Source: Paracoccus salipaludis (lineage in GTDB: Bacteria; Pseudomonadota; Alphaproteobacteria; Rhodobacterales; Rhodobacteraceae). Taken from it: a stretch of DNA of 64,000 bases. The stretch is from contig NZ_NSJZ01000007.1 in NCBI RefSeq assembly GCF_002287065.1, positions 1-64,000 of the forward strand, read 5' to 3'. The position numbers were made by a program, and so were the translations under genes. The notes under the pieces were generated by a model, which did no database searches, was not told where the DNA came from, and was given only the letters and a program-made list of their open reading frames with translations. Below, piece after piece: positions 34,296-43,599 of the stretch (positions are counted from its first letter, which is position 1; the number at the start of each line of letters is the position of its first letter).

Positions 34296-35627
34296 ATGCG
34301 GCGCCTTTTCCTTCTTGCAGCCCTTGTCCTGCTGGCCCCCGGCCCCCTGCTGGCCATGGGCGGCGCCCCTCCCGAGGAAGCGGCCGCCCCTGTCGCGGCC
34401 GCGGTCCCGACCGTCACGGTCGAGCCTGCCGCCATGGCCGAGGTGCAGCGGCGCGTGCCCCTGTCGGGCACGCTGGTCGCCCGGACCGAGGTGCAGGTCT
34501 ATCCGCAGGTCGAAGGGCTCGAGATCGTGTCCCTGGGCGCCGAGGCGGGCGACCGGGTCGAAAAGGGGCAGGAGCTTGCCCGGCTGTCCGATGCGACGGT
34601 GCAGGCGGAACTGGACCAGGCCGCGGCCGAGCTGCAGCGCGCCACGGCCGGCGTCAGCCAGGCCCAAAGCCAGATTTCCAGCGCCCACGCCGCGCTGATC
34701 CAGGCCGTCACCGCGCTGGAACGCGCCCGCAGCCTGCGCCAGAGCGGCAGCGGCACCCAGGCCTCGCTGGATCAGGCCATCGCCGCCGAGGCCGCGGCCC
34801 AGGCCACGGCCATCAACGCGCGTGAGGGACTGGCGGTCGCCCAGGCCACCGAGGCGCAGGCCCGGGTCGCACGCGAGATCGCGCAACTGAATCTGGACCG
34901 CACGCGCATCGTCTCGCCCGTGGAGGGCCGGGTCGCCAGCCGCAGCGCGCAGCTTGGCGGCATCGCCTCGGCGGCTTCGGGGGCGATGTTCACCCTGATC
35001 GCGGATGGCTCGATCGAGTTCCAGGGCGAGGTGATCGAGACCGACCTGCCCCAGCTGCGCCCCGGCCAGCCGGCCGAACTGCAGGTTGCGGGCGTGGGGC
35101 CCGTGACGGGCCGGGTGCGGCAACTGCCCGCCGCCGTGGATGCGACCACGCGGCTGGGCCTTGTCCGGATCGAGCTTGACCACGACGACCGGCTGCTGGC
35201 GGGGCTGTTTTCCAGCGGCGACATCATCACCGACCGCCATGAGGCTGTGACGGTGCCCGCGTCGGCGATCCTGGCCGATGGCTCGGGCTCGCATGTGCAG
35301 GTCGTGGCAGAGGGGGTCGTGGAAACGCGGGCGGTGGACGCCGGCCTTCTGTGGCAGGACCGCCGCGAGATCCGAAAGGGCCTTGCGGCAGGTGAGGCGG
35401 TGATCGCCCGTGCCGGGGCCTTCTTCACGACGGGCGACCGGGTGAACGCGACGACGGGGAACCTGGACGCCCCGGCCGTCGCCTCGGCAGAGCCCGCGGC
35501 CCAGCCGGCCGCCGCCACGCCGTCGGTCGGCCTTGCCACTCCGGCTGCAGCGGCCACCATCGAGAAGGACATGCCGCCCGCGACCGAGCCCGTGGCCCCG
35601 GCGGCTCAGCCCGGGGCGCAGCCATGA
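34296..35627 (+). CDS. RND efflux periplasmic adaptor (membrane fusion protein)
   Basis: A 443-residue exported adaptor linking an inner-membrane RND pump to an outer-membrane channel. It has a signal peptide (about 1-20), the lipoyl/barrel-sandwich half VYPQVEGLEIVSLGAEAGDRV, a coiled-coil hairpin (about 104-195, Ala/Gln-rich), the second half TRIVSPVEGRVASRSAQLG and beta-barrel strands with FQGEVIETDLPQLRPGQ. An Ala/Pro-rich tail of about 60 residues is unusual. The ATG at 34296 gives the signal peptide. The stop overlaps the pump gene (ATGA). Confidence 0.93.
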   Translation: MRRLFLLAALVLLAPGPLLAMGGAPPEEAAAPVAAAVPTVTVEPAAMAEVQRRVPLSGTLVARTEVQVYPQVEGLEIVSLGAEAGDRVEKGQELARLSDATVQAELDQAAAELQRATAGVSQAQSQISSAHAALIQAVTALERARSLRQSGSGTQASLDQAIAAEAAAQATAINAREGLAVAQATEAQARVAREIAQLNLDRTRIVSPVEGRVASRSAQLGGIASAASGAMFTLIADGSIEFQGEVIETDLPQLRPGQPAELQVAGVGPVTGRVRQLPAAVDATTRLGLVRIELDHDDRLLAGLFSSGDIITDRHEAVTVPASAILADGSGSHVQVVAEGVVETRAVDAGLLWQDRREIRKGLAAGEAVIARAGAFFTTGDRVNATTGNLDAPAVASAEPAAQPAAATPSVGLATPAAAATIEKDMPPATEPVAPAAQPGAQP

Positions 35628-38600
35628 ACCTGTCCACCTGGTCCATCCGCCACCCGGTTCCACCCATCGCGGTCTTCCTGGTCCTGATCGTGCTGGGGCT
35701 GGTCAGCTTCCTGCGCCTGCCCGTCACGGCCATGCCGAACGTGGACCTGCCCATCGTCTCGGTCACGGTCGCCCAGCCCGGCGCGGCGCCGACCGAGCTG
35801 ATCTCGCAGGTCGTGCGCCCGATCGAGGACGCCATCGCCAATGTCCAGGGGATGCGCCACATCAGCGCCACCGCTTCGGACGGGTCGGCCAGCCTGACGG
35901 TGGAGTTCGAGCTGGAAACCGACAGCGACCGGGCGCTGAACGACGTCAAGGACGCGGTGGCCAGCGTCCGCGCGGACCTGCCGCAGTCGATCACCGAACC
36001 GCTGGTCCGCCGCGTGGACGTGACCGGGATGCCGATCCTGACCTACGCGGTGGGCGACCCCACCCGGTCCATCGAGGGCCTGTCCAAATTCGTGGACGAC
36101 GTGATCGCACGCGAGCTGACCACCCTTCGGGGCATCGGCCAGGTCAGCCGCATCGGCGGCGCCGACCGGCAGATCGAGGTGGCGCTGGACCCGGACCGGC
36201 TGCTGGCGCACGGGCTGACCGCGGCCGAGGTGTCCGACGAACTGGGCATGCAGAACGTCAACATGGGCGGCGGCCGGGGCGACCTGGCGGGCAAGGAGTA
36301 TTCGATCCGCACGCTGGGCTCGGCCGACACGGTGGCACAGCTGGCGGCAACCCCCGTGTCCATCGCGGGCGGCAAGACGGTGCGGCTGGACCAGTTGGGC
36401 ACCGTGACCGACGGACCCACGGATGAACGCAGCTTTGCGCTGCTGGACGGCAAGCCCGTGGTGGCCTTCGGCGTTTATCGCGCGACGGGCGAATCCGACC
36501 TCATGGCCGGCGACAATGCCAAGGAACGGCTGGCCGAGATCGCCGCGCGCTATCCCAACCTGACCATCACCCTGGTCGACGACACCACGACCTATACCGA
36601 ACAGTCCTACGAGACGGCGATGCACACGCTGTACGAAGGCGCGGCGTTGGCGGTCATCGTGGTGCTGCTGTTCCTGCGCAACTGGCGCGCGACGGTGATC
36701 GCGGCGGTGGCGCTGCCCCTGTCGGTCATCCCGACCTTCTTCGTCATGGACGCGCTGGGCTTCACCCTGAACGGGATCAGCCTGCTGGCGATCACGCTGG
36801 TCACGGGCATCCTGGTCGATGACGCCATTGTCGAGATCGAGAACATCGTGCGCCACATGCACATGGGCTCGCCGCCCTATCTGGCCGCCGAGGAGGCCGC
36901 CAACGAGATCGGCACCACCGTCATCGCCATCAGCTTCTCGATCGTCGCGGTCTTCGCGCCCGTCGGCTTCATGAGCGGGATCGCGGGCCAGTATTTCAAG
37001 CAGTTCGGCCTGACGGTCGCGGTGTCGGTCCTGTTCTCGCTGCTGGTCGCACGGATCGTCACGCCGATGCTTGCCGCCTATTTCCTGCGCGGCGCCGGAC
37101 ACCCCGAGGAGGAACGCGACGGCCCCTTCATGCGCGGCCTCATGGGCGTGTTGCGCTGGACGATGCGGCACCGGGGGCTGACGCTGCTGCTGGGCCTCGG
37201 CGTCTTCGCGGGCTCGATCTATTCGGCCACCCTGCTGCCGACCGAGTTCATCGCCCCCGCCGACGTGGGCCGCAGCCAGATCGAGGTCGAGCTGCCGCCC
37301 GGATCGATCGTGGACCAGAACGAGGAGGTGACGCGCGCCCTGACCGCCCGCGTGGCCGCCATCCCCGAGGTGCAATCCGTCTTCGTCATGGGCGGCACCT
37401 CGGAGCCCACCAAGTCGCGGCTGATGATCAACTATGGCAACACGGCCAGCCGCGAACGCACCCAGTTCGAGATCGAGGAGCAATTGAAGGGCTTTCTGGC
37501 CGACACGCCCGACGTGCGGCTGAACTTCCAGAACGAGGCCGGCGCGAATGACCTGACGGTCAGCGTGCTGGGCGACACCGAGGAGGGCGCGGCGCAGGCG
37601 GCCGCCATGCTGGTGGCCGAGATGCGCGGGATGCCGGAACTGGAAAGCGTCACCTCGTCCTCGGCGCTGCAGCGGCCCGAGATCCAGATCACGCCGCATG
37701 TGGAACGCGCGGCCCAGATGGGCGTGTCCACGGCCGCCATGGCGCAGACGCTGCTGGTGGCGACCCTGGGCGATTCGGAATCGAACCTGCCCAAGTTCAA
37801 CGCGGGCGACGAGCAGATCCCGATCATGGTCCGCCTGAACGAGGCCGCACGCGAGGACCTGCTGCAACTGAGGAACCTGCGCCTTCCGTCCTCGGTCGGG
37901 CAGGTGCCCCTTGGAGCGGTGGCCGACGTGTCGCTGTCGGCGGGGGCCACGCAGATCTCGCGCTATGACCAGCGCTATCGCACGACCGTGTCTGCGAACC
38001 TGGCGGACGGCGCGATCCTCGGGCCGGCCGCGGCCAAGGTGCAGGCGGCGCAGGACCGGTTGAGCCTGCCGCCGGGGACCGAGTTCGAGGCCTCGGGCGA
38101 TGCCGAGATCATGGGCGAGGTTTTCGGCGCCTTCGGCTTCGCCATGGGGGCGGGGGCGCTGCTGGTCTATGTCGTGCTGGTGCTGCTGTTCCACAACTTC
38201 GTGACGCCGGTCAGCATCCTGCTGTCGCTGCCCCTGGCGATCGGCGGCGCGATCCTTGCGCTTTACGCCACCGGAAACGCCATCGGCATGGCGGTCGTCA
38301 TCGGCTTCCTGATGCTGATGGGGATCGTCACCAAGAACGCGATCATGCTGGTCGAGTTTGCGGTGCAGGCGATGGACCGGGGCGTGGCCAAGCGCGACGC
38401 GATCCTTGATGCCGTCCACAAGCGGGCGCGGCCGATCATCATGACCACCATCGCCATGGCGGCGGGGATGCTGCCCTCGGCCATCTCGACCGCCGAGGGG
38501 TCCGAGTTCCGCTCGCCCATGGCCATCGCGGTGATCGGGGGGCTGCTGCTGTCCACGCTGCTGTCCCTGCTGTTCGTGCCCTCGTTGTTCTCGCTGCTAC

Positions 38601-38680
38601 ATGGCGGGCAGCAGCGCGTCGGCGGCTGGCTGCAGCGCCGCCTGGGGCTGAACAAGGCCGAGCCTGCGGCGGCGGAGTAG
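35624..38680 (+). CDS. RND efflux permease (HAE1/AcrB type)
   Basis: A 1018-residue proton-driven efflux pump with twelve membrane spans and two large periplasmic loops. The proton-relay Asp pair in span 4 is Asp399-Asp400 (GILVDDAIVEIENIV). The N-terminal STWSIRHPVPPIAVFLVLIV and the late GIVTKNAIMLVEF match the family. No outer-membrane channel gene follows. The substrate cannot be inferred; it is cotranslated with the adaptor. Confidence 0.96.
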   Translation: MNLSTWSIRHPVPPIAVFLVLIVLGLVSFLRLPVTAMPNVDLPIVSVTVAQPGAAPTELISQVVRPIEDAIANVQGMRHISATASDGSASLTVEFELETDSDRALNDVKDAVASVRADLPQSITEPLVRRVDVTGMPILTYAVGDPTRSIEGLSKFVDDVIARELTTLRGIGQVSRIGGADRQIEVALDPDRLLAHGLTAAEVSDELGMQNVNMGGGRGDLAGKEYSIRTLGSADTVAQLAATPVSIAGGKTVRLDQLGTVTDGPTDERSFALLDGKPVVAFGVYRATGESDLMAGDNAKERLAEIAARYPNLTITLVDDTTTYTEQSYETAMHTLYEGAALAVIVVLLFLRNWRATVIAAVALPLSVIPTFFVMDALGFTLNGISLLAITLVTGILVDDAIVEIENIVRHMHMGSPPYLAAEEAANEIGTTVIAISFSIVAVFAPVGFMSGIAGQYFKQFGLTVAVSVLFSLLVARIVTPMLAAYFLRGAGHPEEERDGPFMRGLMGVLRWTMRHRGLTLLLGLGVFAGSIYSATLLPTEFIAPADVGRSQIEVELPPGSIVDQNEEVTRALTARVAAIPEVQSVFVMGGTSEPTKSRLMINYGNTASRERTQFEIEEQLKGFLADTPDVRLNFQNEAGANDLTVSVLGDTEEGAAQAAAMLVAEMRGMPELESVTSSSALQRPEIQITPHVERAAQMGVSTAAMAQTLLVATLGDSESNLPKFNAGDEQIPIMVRLNEAAREDLLQLRNLRLPSSVGQVPLGAVADVSLSAGATQISRYDQRYRTTVSANLADGAILGPAAAKVQAAQDRLSLPPGTEFEASGDAEIMGEVFGAFGFAMGAGALLVYVVLVLLFHNFVTPVSILLSLPLAIGGAILALYATGNAIGMAVVIGFLMLMGIVTKNAIMLVEFAVQAMDRGVAKRDAILDAVHKRARPIIMTTIAMAAGMLPSAISTAEGSEFRSPMAIAVIGGLLLSTLLSLLFVPSLFSLLHGGQQRVGGWLQRRLGLNKAEPAAAE

Positions 38681-38757
38681 GGGCGCTGCCTCCGTCGCCC
38701 CTGCACGAAGGTGGTACCACCCCCATTCACCCCGCAGGCATTCGGGTCAGAAAGAAG
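38681..38757 (+). repeat. Dispersed intergenic repeat, copy B
   Basis: GGGCGCTGCCTCCG, then a perfect 12-base palindrome GGTGGTACCACC (38710-38721), then the degenerate core CAGGCATTCGGGTCAGAAAG (about 38735-38754). Layout matches copy A: GGGCGCTGC box, dyad, core. Confidence 0.5.
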
Positions 38758-38782
38758 AAGGGCGCCCTTTCGGAGCGCCCTT
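38758..38782. terminator. Bidirectional terminator between the RND pump and pdhC
   Basis: Eight-base stem AAGGGCGC / GCGCCCTT followed by TTT on the plus strand; on the minus strand the stem is followed by CTTCTTTC. It lies between convergent genes. Confidence 0.85.
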
Positions 38783-38806
38783 TTTCCGTCGTCGCTGCCG
38801 GGTGGC

Positions 38807-40204
38807 TCAGGCGAGCATCCCGATCGGGTTCTCGAGGTGGTTCACGATGGCCTCCAGAAGCTGGGCGCCCAGGGCTCCGTCGATGACCCGGTGATCGACC
38901 GACAGCGTCATGGACATGACGTTGCGCACGACCACCTCGCCGTTCTCGACCACGGGCGTCTGGATGCCCGCGCCGACCGCCAGGATCGCGCCGTGGGGCG
39001 GGTTGATCACGGCGTCGAAGTTCTCGATCCCGAACATGCCGAGGTTCGAGATCGCGAAGCTGCCGCCCTGGTATTCGTGGGGCGCGAGCTTCTTGGTCTT
39101 GGCGCGGTTGGCGAGGTCCTTCATCTCGCTCGACAGCGCAGACAGGGTCTTCTTGTCGGCGTCCTTCAGGACCGGCGTGAACAGCCCGCCTTCCACCGCG
39201 ACGGCCACCGCCACATCCGAGGGCTTGAGCTTGATGATCCGGTCGCCCGCCCAGACGGCATTCGCATCCGGCACCTGCTGCAAGGCCAGCGCGCAGGCCT
39301 TGATGATGAAGTCGTTGACCGACAGCTTCACGCCGCGCGCGCCGAGCTGGCTGTTCAGCGTGCCCCGGAACTCCATCAGCGCATCCAGCTTGGCCGACCG
39401 GCGCAGGTAGAAATGCGGGATGGTCTGCTTGGCCTCGGACAGGCGCGCGGCGATGGTGCGGCGCATCCCGTCCAGCGCGACCTCCTCGGTTTCGCGGCCT
39501 TCCAGCATCTTGCGGACGGTCTCGTAGCCCATGCCCTGCGGCGCGGCGGCAGCGGGCTTGGGGGCCGCGGCCGCCGGTTGGGCAGGGGCCTGGGCCTGCG
39601 CGGCCTCGGCGGCGGCAGGCTGGGCCGCAGGCTTTGCCGCGCCGGGCCGGGCATTCTCGACATCGGCCTTGACGATCCGGCCCCTGGGCCCGCTGCCGGT
39701 GAGACCCGACAGGTCGATCCCCCGCTCGGCCGCGATGCGGCGGGCCAGCGGCGAGGCGAAGACGCGCTCGCCCTTGTCCCCGGACGGGGCCGCGCCGGAT
39801 GCGGCGGCCGCGCCGCCGTCCCCCGCGACCGGCGCGCCGATGGGGCCGCCATAGCCCTTCTCGGCGGCGGCCCTTTCCTCGGCAGCCGGCGATGCGCTGC
39901 CCGCGCCGCCAGCCGGGGCAACCGAGGGTCTGGATGCGCCCGCCGCGTCATCCACGCTTTCGCCTTCCTCGACCAGCACGGCGATGGGCGTGTTGACCTT
40001 CACCCCCTGCGTGCCCTCGGACACCATGATCCTGCCGATCACGCCTTCGTCCACGGCCTCGAACTCCATCGTGGCCTTGTCGGTCTCGATCTCGGCCAGG
40101 ATGTCGCCGGATTTCACCGTGTCGCCTTCCTTGACCAGCCACTTGGCCAGCGTCCCTTCCTCCATCGTCGGGGACAGGGCGGGCATCAGGATTTCGGTTG
40201 CCAA
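38807..40204 (-). CDS. pdhC: Pyruvate dehydrogenase E2 (dihydrolipoamide acetyltransferase)
   Basis: E2 transfers the acetyl group from lipoamide to CoA and forms the core of the complex. The 465-residue protein has an N-terminal lipoyl domain with Lys43 in ETDKATMEF, a Pro/Ala linker, the subunit-binding domain ([20 protein letters not shown], near 150-170), a second Ala/Pro linker, and the catalytic domain ending in [16 protein letters not shown] with the active His. The start codon is TTG, where the otherwise identical pdhB lipoyl region has ATG. The first 148 bases are identical to those of pdhB. Confidence 0.97.
   Translation of the reverse strand: MATEILMPALSPTMEEGTLAKWLVKEGDTVKSGDILAEIETDKATMEFEAVDEGVIGRIMVSEGTQGVKVNTPIAVLVEEGESVDDAAGASRPSVAPAGGAGSASPAAEERAAAEKGYGGPIGAPVAGDGGAAAASGAAPSGDKGERVFASPLARRIAAERGIDLSGLTGSGPRGRIVKADVENARPGAAKPAAQPAAAEAAQAQAPAQPAAAAPKPAAAAPQGMGYETVRKMLEGRETEEVALDGMRRTIAARLSEAKQTIPHFYLRRSAKLDALMEFRGTLNSQLGARGVKLSVNDFIIKACALALQQVPDANAVWAGDRIIKLKPSDVAVAVAVEGGLFTPVLKDADKKTLSALSSEMKDLANRAKTKKLAPHEYQGGSFAISNLGMFGIENFDAVINPPHGAILAVGAGIQTPVVENGEVVVRNVMSMTLSVDHRVIDGALGAQLLEAIVNHLENPIGMLA
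40056..40203. repeat. 148-base perfect direct repeat, copy in pdhC
   Basis: Identical base for base to 41862-42009 in pdhB. It encodes the first 49-50 residues of the lipoyl domain, including the lipoyl Lys. Similarity continues beyond the perfect block for about 90 bases. It stops exactly at the start codon, where pdhC has TTG and pdhB ATG. Confidence 0.97.
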
Positions 40205-40206
40205 GT

Positions 40207-40581
40207 TCAGGTTCCTCCCTGAGGGGGCGGGCAGCGGCCGTCGATCCCCGAAATTTCTATGTCGTGGACGTGCCCATCGCGAAGCACGAAACTCACCTGT
40301 CCGGACGCTGTCCGCCCGGCAACAAGCGCCTCATCACCCTTGCGGAACTGCAACTGGCCCGAGCGTGCCAGCATGGCTTCGGCGAGATCCGCATCCTCGC
40401 CGACCCATGATGCGGACAGGATGTCGCGAAGGTTGTCACGCTCATCCGCCTGCTGTTCCAGTTCGTCACATCGGTAAGCATAGCTGACGCCGGCGTCCAG
40501 CGCCCGGAAGGTCGTGGCGGTGGCGTAAGTCGCGCCACCCCCCACAAGCACTCCTGCCGCGAAATACGCCACTTTCCGCAT
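40207..40581 (-). CDS. Small single-span protein gene inside the pdh operon
   Basis: A 124-residue protein with an N-terminal hydrophobic span (about 4-24) and a polar domain with Cys38, Cys117 and a helical middle ([19 protein letters not shown]). I do not recognise the family. It lies between pdhB (1 base away) and pdhC (2 bases away), so it is in the operon. The ATG at 40581 has its AGG too close; a GTG at 40572 is an alternative start. The region looks less GC-rich than its neighbours, which may mean later insertion. Confidence 0.72.
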   Translation of the reverse strand: MRKVAYFAAGVLVGGGATYATATTFRALDAGVSYAYRCDELEQQADERDNLRDILSASWVGEDADLAEAMLARSGQLQFRKGDEALVAGRTASGQVSFVLRDGHVHDIEISGIDGRCPPPQGGT

Positions 40582-40582
40582 C

Positions 40583-42010
40583 CTACCGATATGTGACCTT
40601 GCGGACCGCCTCGACCACCTCGTCCGCCGTGATCAGCGCCAGGCGTTCCAGGTTCGCCGCATAGGGCATGGGCACGTCCTTGCCGGTGCAGTTGATCACC
40701 GGGGCGTCCAGCCAGTCGAAGGCATTCTCCATGATCCAGGCCGACAGGTGGTTGCCGATCGAACCCACGGGGAAGCCTTCCTCGACCGTGACCACGCGGT
40801 TGGTCTTCTGGACCGAGCGCAGGATCGCGGGATAGTCGATGGGGCGCAGGGTGCGCAGGTCCAGCACCTCGGCGTCGATGCCGTCGTTCGACAGCTTCTC
40901 GGCCGCTTCCAGCGCATGGGCCATGCCGATGCCGAAGCTGATGATGGTGACGTCCTTCCCCTTGCGGGCGACGCGGGCCTTGCCGAAGGGAATGGTGAAG
41001 TCGTCCATCTGCGGCACGTCGAAGCTGCGGCCGTAGAGGATCTCGTTTTCAAGGAAGATCACCGGGTTCGGGTCCCGGATCGCGGTTTTCAGCAGGCCCT
41101 TGGCGTCCGCCGCCGAATAGGGCTGCACGACCTTGAGGCCGGGGATCGCCGCATACCAGGCGGCGAAGTCCTGGCTGTGCTGGGCCGCCACGCGGGCGGC
41201 GGCGCCGTTCGGGCCGCGGAAGACGATGGGGCAGCCCATCTGGCCCCCGGACATGTAGAGCGTCTTGGCCGCCGAGTTGATGATGTGGTCGATCGCCTGC
41301 ATGGCGAAGTTGAAGGTCATGAACTCGACGATGGGACGCAGGCCGCCGAAGGCTGCGCCCACGCCGATGCCGGCAAAGCCCATTTCCGAGATCGGCGTGT
41401 CCACCACCCGGCGCGGGCCGAAGCGGTCCAGCAGCCCCTGGCTGATCTTGTAGGCGCCCTGGTATTCACCGACCTCCTCGCCCATCAGGAAGACGGCCTC
41501 GTCGCGCTCCATCTCCTCGGCCATGGCCTCGCGCAGCGCTTCGCGGACGGTCATCTGCTTGACGGTCGTGCCCTCGGGCCAGTCGGGGGATTCGTCGGGT
41601 TCGGGCGTGTTCACCTGCTCGACGGCAGATTTCGCCGCGGCGGGGGCGCGGTCGGGCGCCTCGCCGGTCTCGTCGCGGCTGGCCTCGCCGCGGCCGGGCT
41701 GGGCCAGCGGCTCGGCGGCATGGGGGACGGTGGTGCCGCTGTCGCCGGTGCCGGCATCGGCGGATTCGCCCTCGGCCACCAGCACGGCGATGGGGGTGTT
41801 GACCTTGACCCCCTGCGTGCCTTCGGACACCAGCAGGCGGCCCACGGTGCCCTCATCGACCGCCTCGAACTCCATCGTGGCCTTGTCGGTCTCGATCTCG
41901 GCCAGGATGTCGCCGGATTTCACCGTGTCGCCTTCCTTGACCAGCCACTTGGCCAGCGTCCCTTCCTCCATCGTCGGGGACAGGGCGGGCATCAGGATTT
42001 CGGTTGCCAT
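40583..42010 (-). CDS. pdhB: Pyruvate dehydrogenase E1 beta with N-terminal lipoyl domain
   Basis: E1 beta, with E1 alpha, decarboxylates pyruvate and reductively acetylates lipoamide. The 475-residue protein has an extra N-terminal lipoyl domain (1-80, Lys43), an acidic/Pro-rich linker, then the E1-beta core starting [20 protein letters not shown] and containing [20 protein letters not shown] and [22 protein letters not shown] lipoyl-E1beta fusion is known in alphaproteobacteria such as Sinorhizobium and Zymomonas. The lipoyl part duplicates that of pdhC. Confidence 0.97.
   Translation of the reverse strand: MATEILMPALSPTMEEGTLAKWLVKEGDTVKSGDILAEIETDKATMEFEAVDEGTVGRLLVSEGTQGVKVNTPIAVLVAEGESADAGTGDSGTTVPHAAEPLAQPGRGEASRDETGEAPDRAPAAAKSAVEQVNTPEPDESPDWPEGTTVKQMTVREALREAMAEEMERDEAVFLMGEEVGEYQGAYKISQGLLDRFGPRRVVDTPISEMGFAGIGVGAAFGGLRPIVEFMTFNFAMQAIDHIINSAAKTLYMSGGQMGCPIVFRGPNGAAARVAAQHSQDFAAWYAAIPGLKVVQPYSAADAKGLLKTAIRDPNPVIFLENEILYGRSFDVPQMDDFTIPFGKARVARKGKDVTIISFGIGMAHALEAAEKLSNDGIDAEVLDLRTLRPIDYPAILRSVQKTNRVVTVEEGFPVGSIGNHLSAWIMENAFDWLDAPVINCTGKDVPMPYAANLERLALITADEVVEAVRKVTYR
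41862..42009. repeat. 148-base perfect direct repeat, copy in pdhB
   Basis: Partner of 40056-40203. Both copies lie at the 5' end of their genes in the same orientation, 1806 bases apart, so recombination between them could delete pdhB and leave one lipoyl-E2 frame. Confidence 0.97.
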
Positions 42011-42020
42011 GTGTCAGCCC

Positions 42021-43064
42021 TCACACGTTCAGGTCTTCGGCCGCCGTCTGCGGCACGTCGTCGGCATAGATGTCGGTCCACAGCTCATCCAGCGGCGGCT
42101 CGGGGCTTTCGCGCGAGAAGTCGGCCGAGTCGTTGACGATGTCCTTGATCTCCTTGTCGATGGACTTGAGATCGTCTTCCGAGGCGTGGCCGCCCTGAAG
42201 CAGAAGCTGGCGGACATGCTCGATGGCGTCGCGCTCGTCGCGCATCTTCTGCACCTCCTCGCGGGTGCGGTATTTCGCCGGGTCCGACATCGAGTGGCCG
42301 CGGTAGCGGTAGGTCATCATTTCCAGGATGTAGGGGCCGTTCCCCGCGCGGCAGTGCGCGACCGCCTTTTCGCCCGCGGCCTTGACGGCCAGCACGTCCA
42401 TGCCGTCCACCTGCTCGCCCGGAATGCCGAAGGCCTCGCCCCGGCCATAAAGCGTGGTGGACCGGGTGGACCGCTTCATGCTGGTCCCCATGGCATACTG
42501 GTTGTTCTCGATCACGAAGATGACCGGCAGGGCCCAGAGCTCGGCCATGTTGTAGGTCTCGTAGACCTGACCCTGGTTCGAGGCGCCGTCGCCGAAATAG
42601 GTGAAGGTGACGTTGTCGTTGCCTTTGTACTTGTCGGCAAAGGCGAGGCCCGCCCCCAGCGGCACCTGCGCGCCGACGATGCCGTGGCCGCCGTAGAAGT
42701 GCTTTTCGCGGCTGAACATGTGCATCGAGCCGCCCTTGCCCTTGGAATAGCCGCCGATGCGCCCGGTCAGTTCCGCCATCACGCCACGCGCCTCCATCCC
42801 GCAGGCCAGCATGTGGCCGTGGTCGCGGTACGAGGTGATGCGCTTGTCGCCTTCCTTGGTCGTGGCCTCCAGCCCGACGACAACGGCTTCCTGGCCGATG
42901 TACAGGTGGCAGAAGCCGCCGATCAGGCCCATGCCGTAAAGCTGGCCGGCCTTTTCCTCGAACCGGCGGATCAGCAGCATGTCGCGGTAATATTTCAGCA
43001 GTTCGTCGCGCGAGACATTCGCGGACGCGGCTGGCGCGGCAGTCTCGGTCGGCTTTCTGGCCAT
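42021..43064 (-). CDS. pdhA: Pyruvate dehydrogenase E1 alpha
   Basis: E1 alpha binds thiamine diphosphate. The 347-residue protein has the TPP motif GDGASNQGQVYE (158-169) to IENNQYAMG (185-193), the regulatory-loop region YRYRGHSMSDPAKYRTREE and the early LIRRFEEKAGQLYGMGLIGGF (first part). The ATG at 43064 (MARKPTE) was chosen because GGAGG lies 6 bases upstream. The gene is 10 bases upstream of pdhB. Confidence 0.98.
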   Translation of the reverse strand: MARKPTETAAPAASANVSRDELLKYYRDMLLIRRFEEKAGQLYGMGLIGGFCHLYIGQEAVVVGLEATTKEGDKRITSYRDHGHMLACGMEARGVMAELTGRIGGYSKGKGGSMHMFSREKHFYGGHGIVGAQVPLGAGLAFADKYKGNDNVTFTYFGDGASNQGQVYETYNMAELWALPVIFVIENNQYAMGTSMKRSTRSTTLYGRGEAFGIPGEQVDGMDVLAVKAAGEKAVAHCRAGNGPYILEMMTYRYRGHSMSDPAKYRTREEVQKMRDERDAIEHVRQLLLQGGHASEDDLKSIDKEIKDIVNDSADFSRESPEPPLDELWTDIYADDVPQTAAEDLNV

Positions 43065-43150
43065 CTGCATCCTCCGGCGCAGGTAGTTCAACGTTGAACT
43101 AAAACTACGGCGGGGTGCGGGACGCGCGCAAGCCGATTTCTGACGCGGCG

Positions 43151-43450
43151 TCAGCGGACGATCAGTTCGTCCGCGCGCACCAGCCCCAGGACGTCGCGCG
43201 CGCGTTCGTCCAGCAGCTCGAGGTCCAGATACTGATCCGACAGGCGGCGGGTCAGGTTCCGCATCCGCTCGACTTCCGCCTGCAGGTTGTCGCGCTCGGC
43301 CACCAGTTCGGCGGTCTCGGCCTCAAGCTGCACCCGCCGCAGGATGCCCGACGGACCCTGCACAGCGGCAAAGGCGAAGTAGAGCGACAGCAGCAGCGCC
43401 GCGAAGAAATAGATCAGCGCGCCGATCGGCAGGGTCCTGGTCACGGTCAT
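43151..43450 (-). CDS. FtsB/DivIC-like septum formation initiator
   Basis: A 99-residue bitopic protein: membrane span (about 9-29) and a periplasmic coiled coil (LRRVQLEAETAELVAERDN onward, about 38-75), ending ARDVLGLVRADELIV as in the septum formation initiator family. It is part of the divisome FtsQBL complex. The usual neighbours in Rhodobacteraceae are eno upstream and pdhA downstream; eno is not here. Starts at 43471 or 43468 are possible. Confidence 0.9.
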   Translation of the reverse strand: MTVTRTLPIGALIYFFAALLLSLYFAFAAVQGPSGILRRVQLEAETAELVAERDNLQAEVERMRNLTRRLSDQYLDLELLDERARDVLGLVRADELIVR

Positions 43451-43494
43451 GGCCTCATGTCTTTCGGGCATCATGGCACGCCGCCACGTCAAGC

Positions 43495-43520
43495 GGAACG
43501 GGAGGCGATGCAGCGCCGTT
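43495..43520 (+). promoter_or_regulatory. EcfG-type promoter upstream of DUF1523
   Basis: GGAAC (43495-43499), 17 bases, CGTT (43517-43520): an exact match to the alphaproteobacterial general-stress sigma factor consensus. It faces the DUF1523 gene, 80 bases before its ATG. Confidence 0.6.
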
Positions 43521-43599
43521 CTGCCTGCGAGTGTGGCGGGCGTTTCCCTTGCGCGCCCTCGCGTCTATGATTCCGTCAGCCGCAGCCCAGAGGAGCCGG

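Noticed and set aside
35606-38419. A 937-codon frame antisense to the RND permease
   Set aside because: Same composition effect. Extremely His/Arg/Asp-rich, no domain, no ribosome site.
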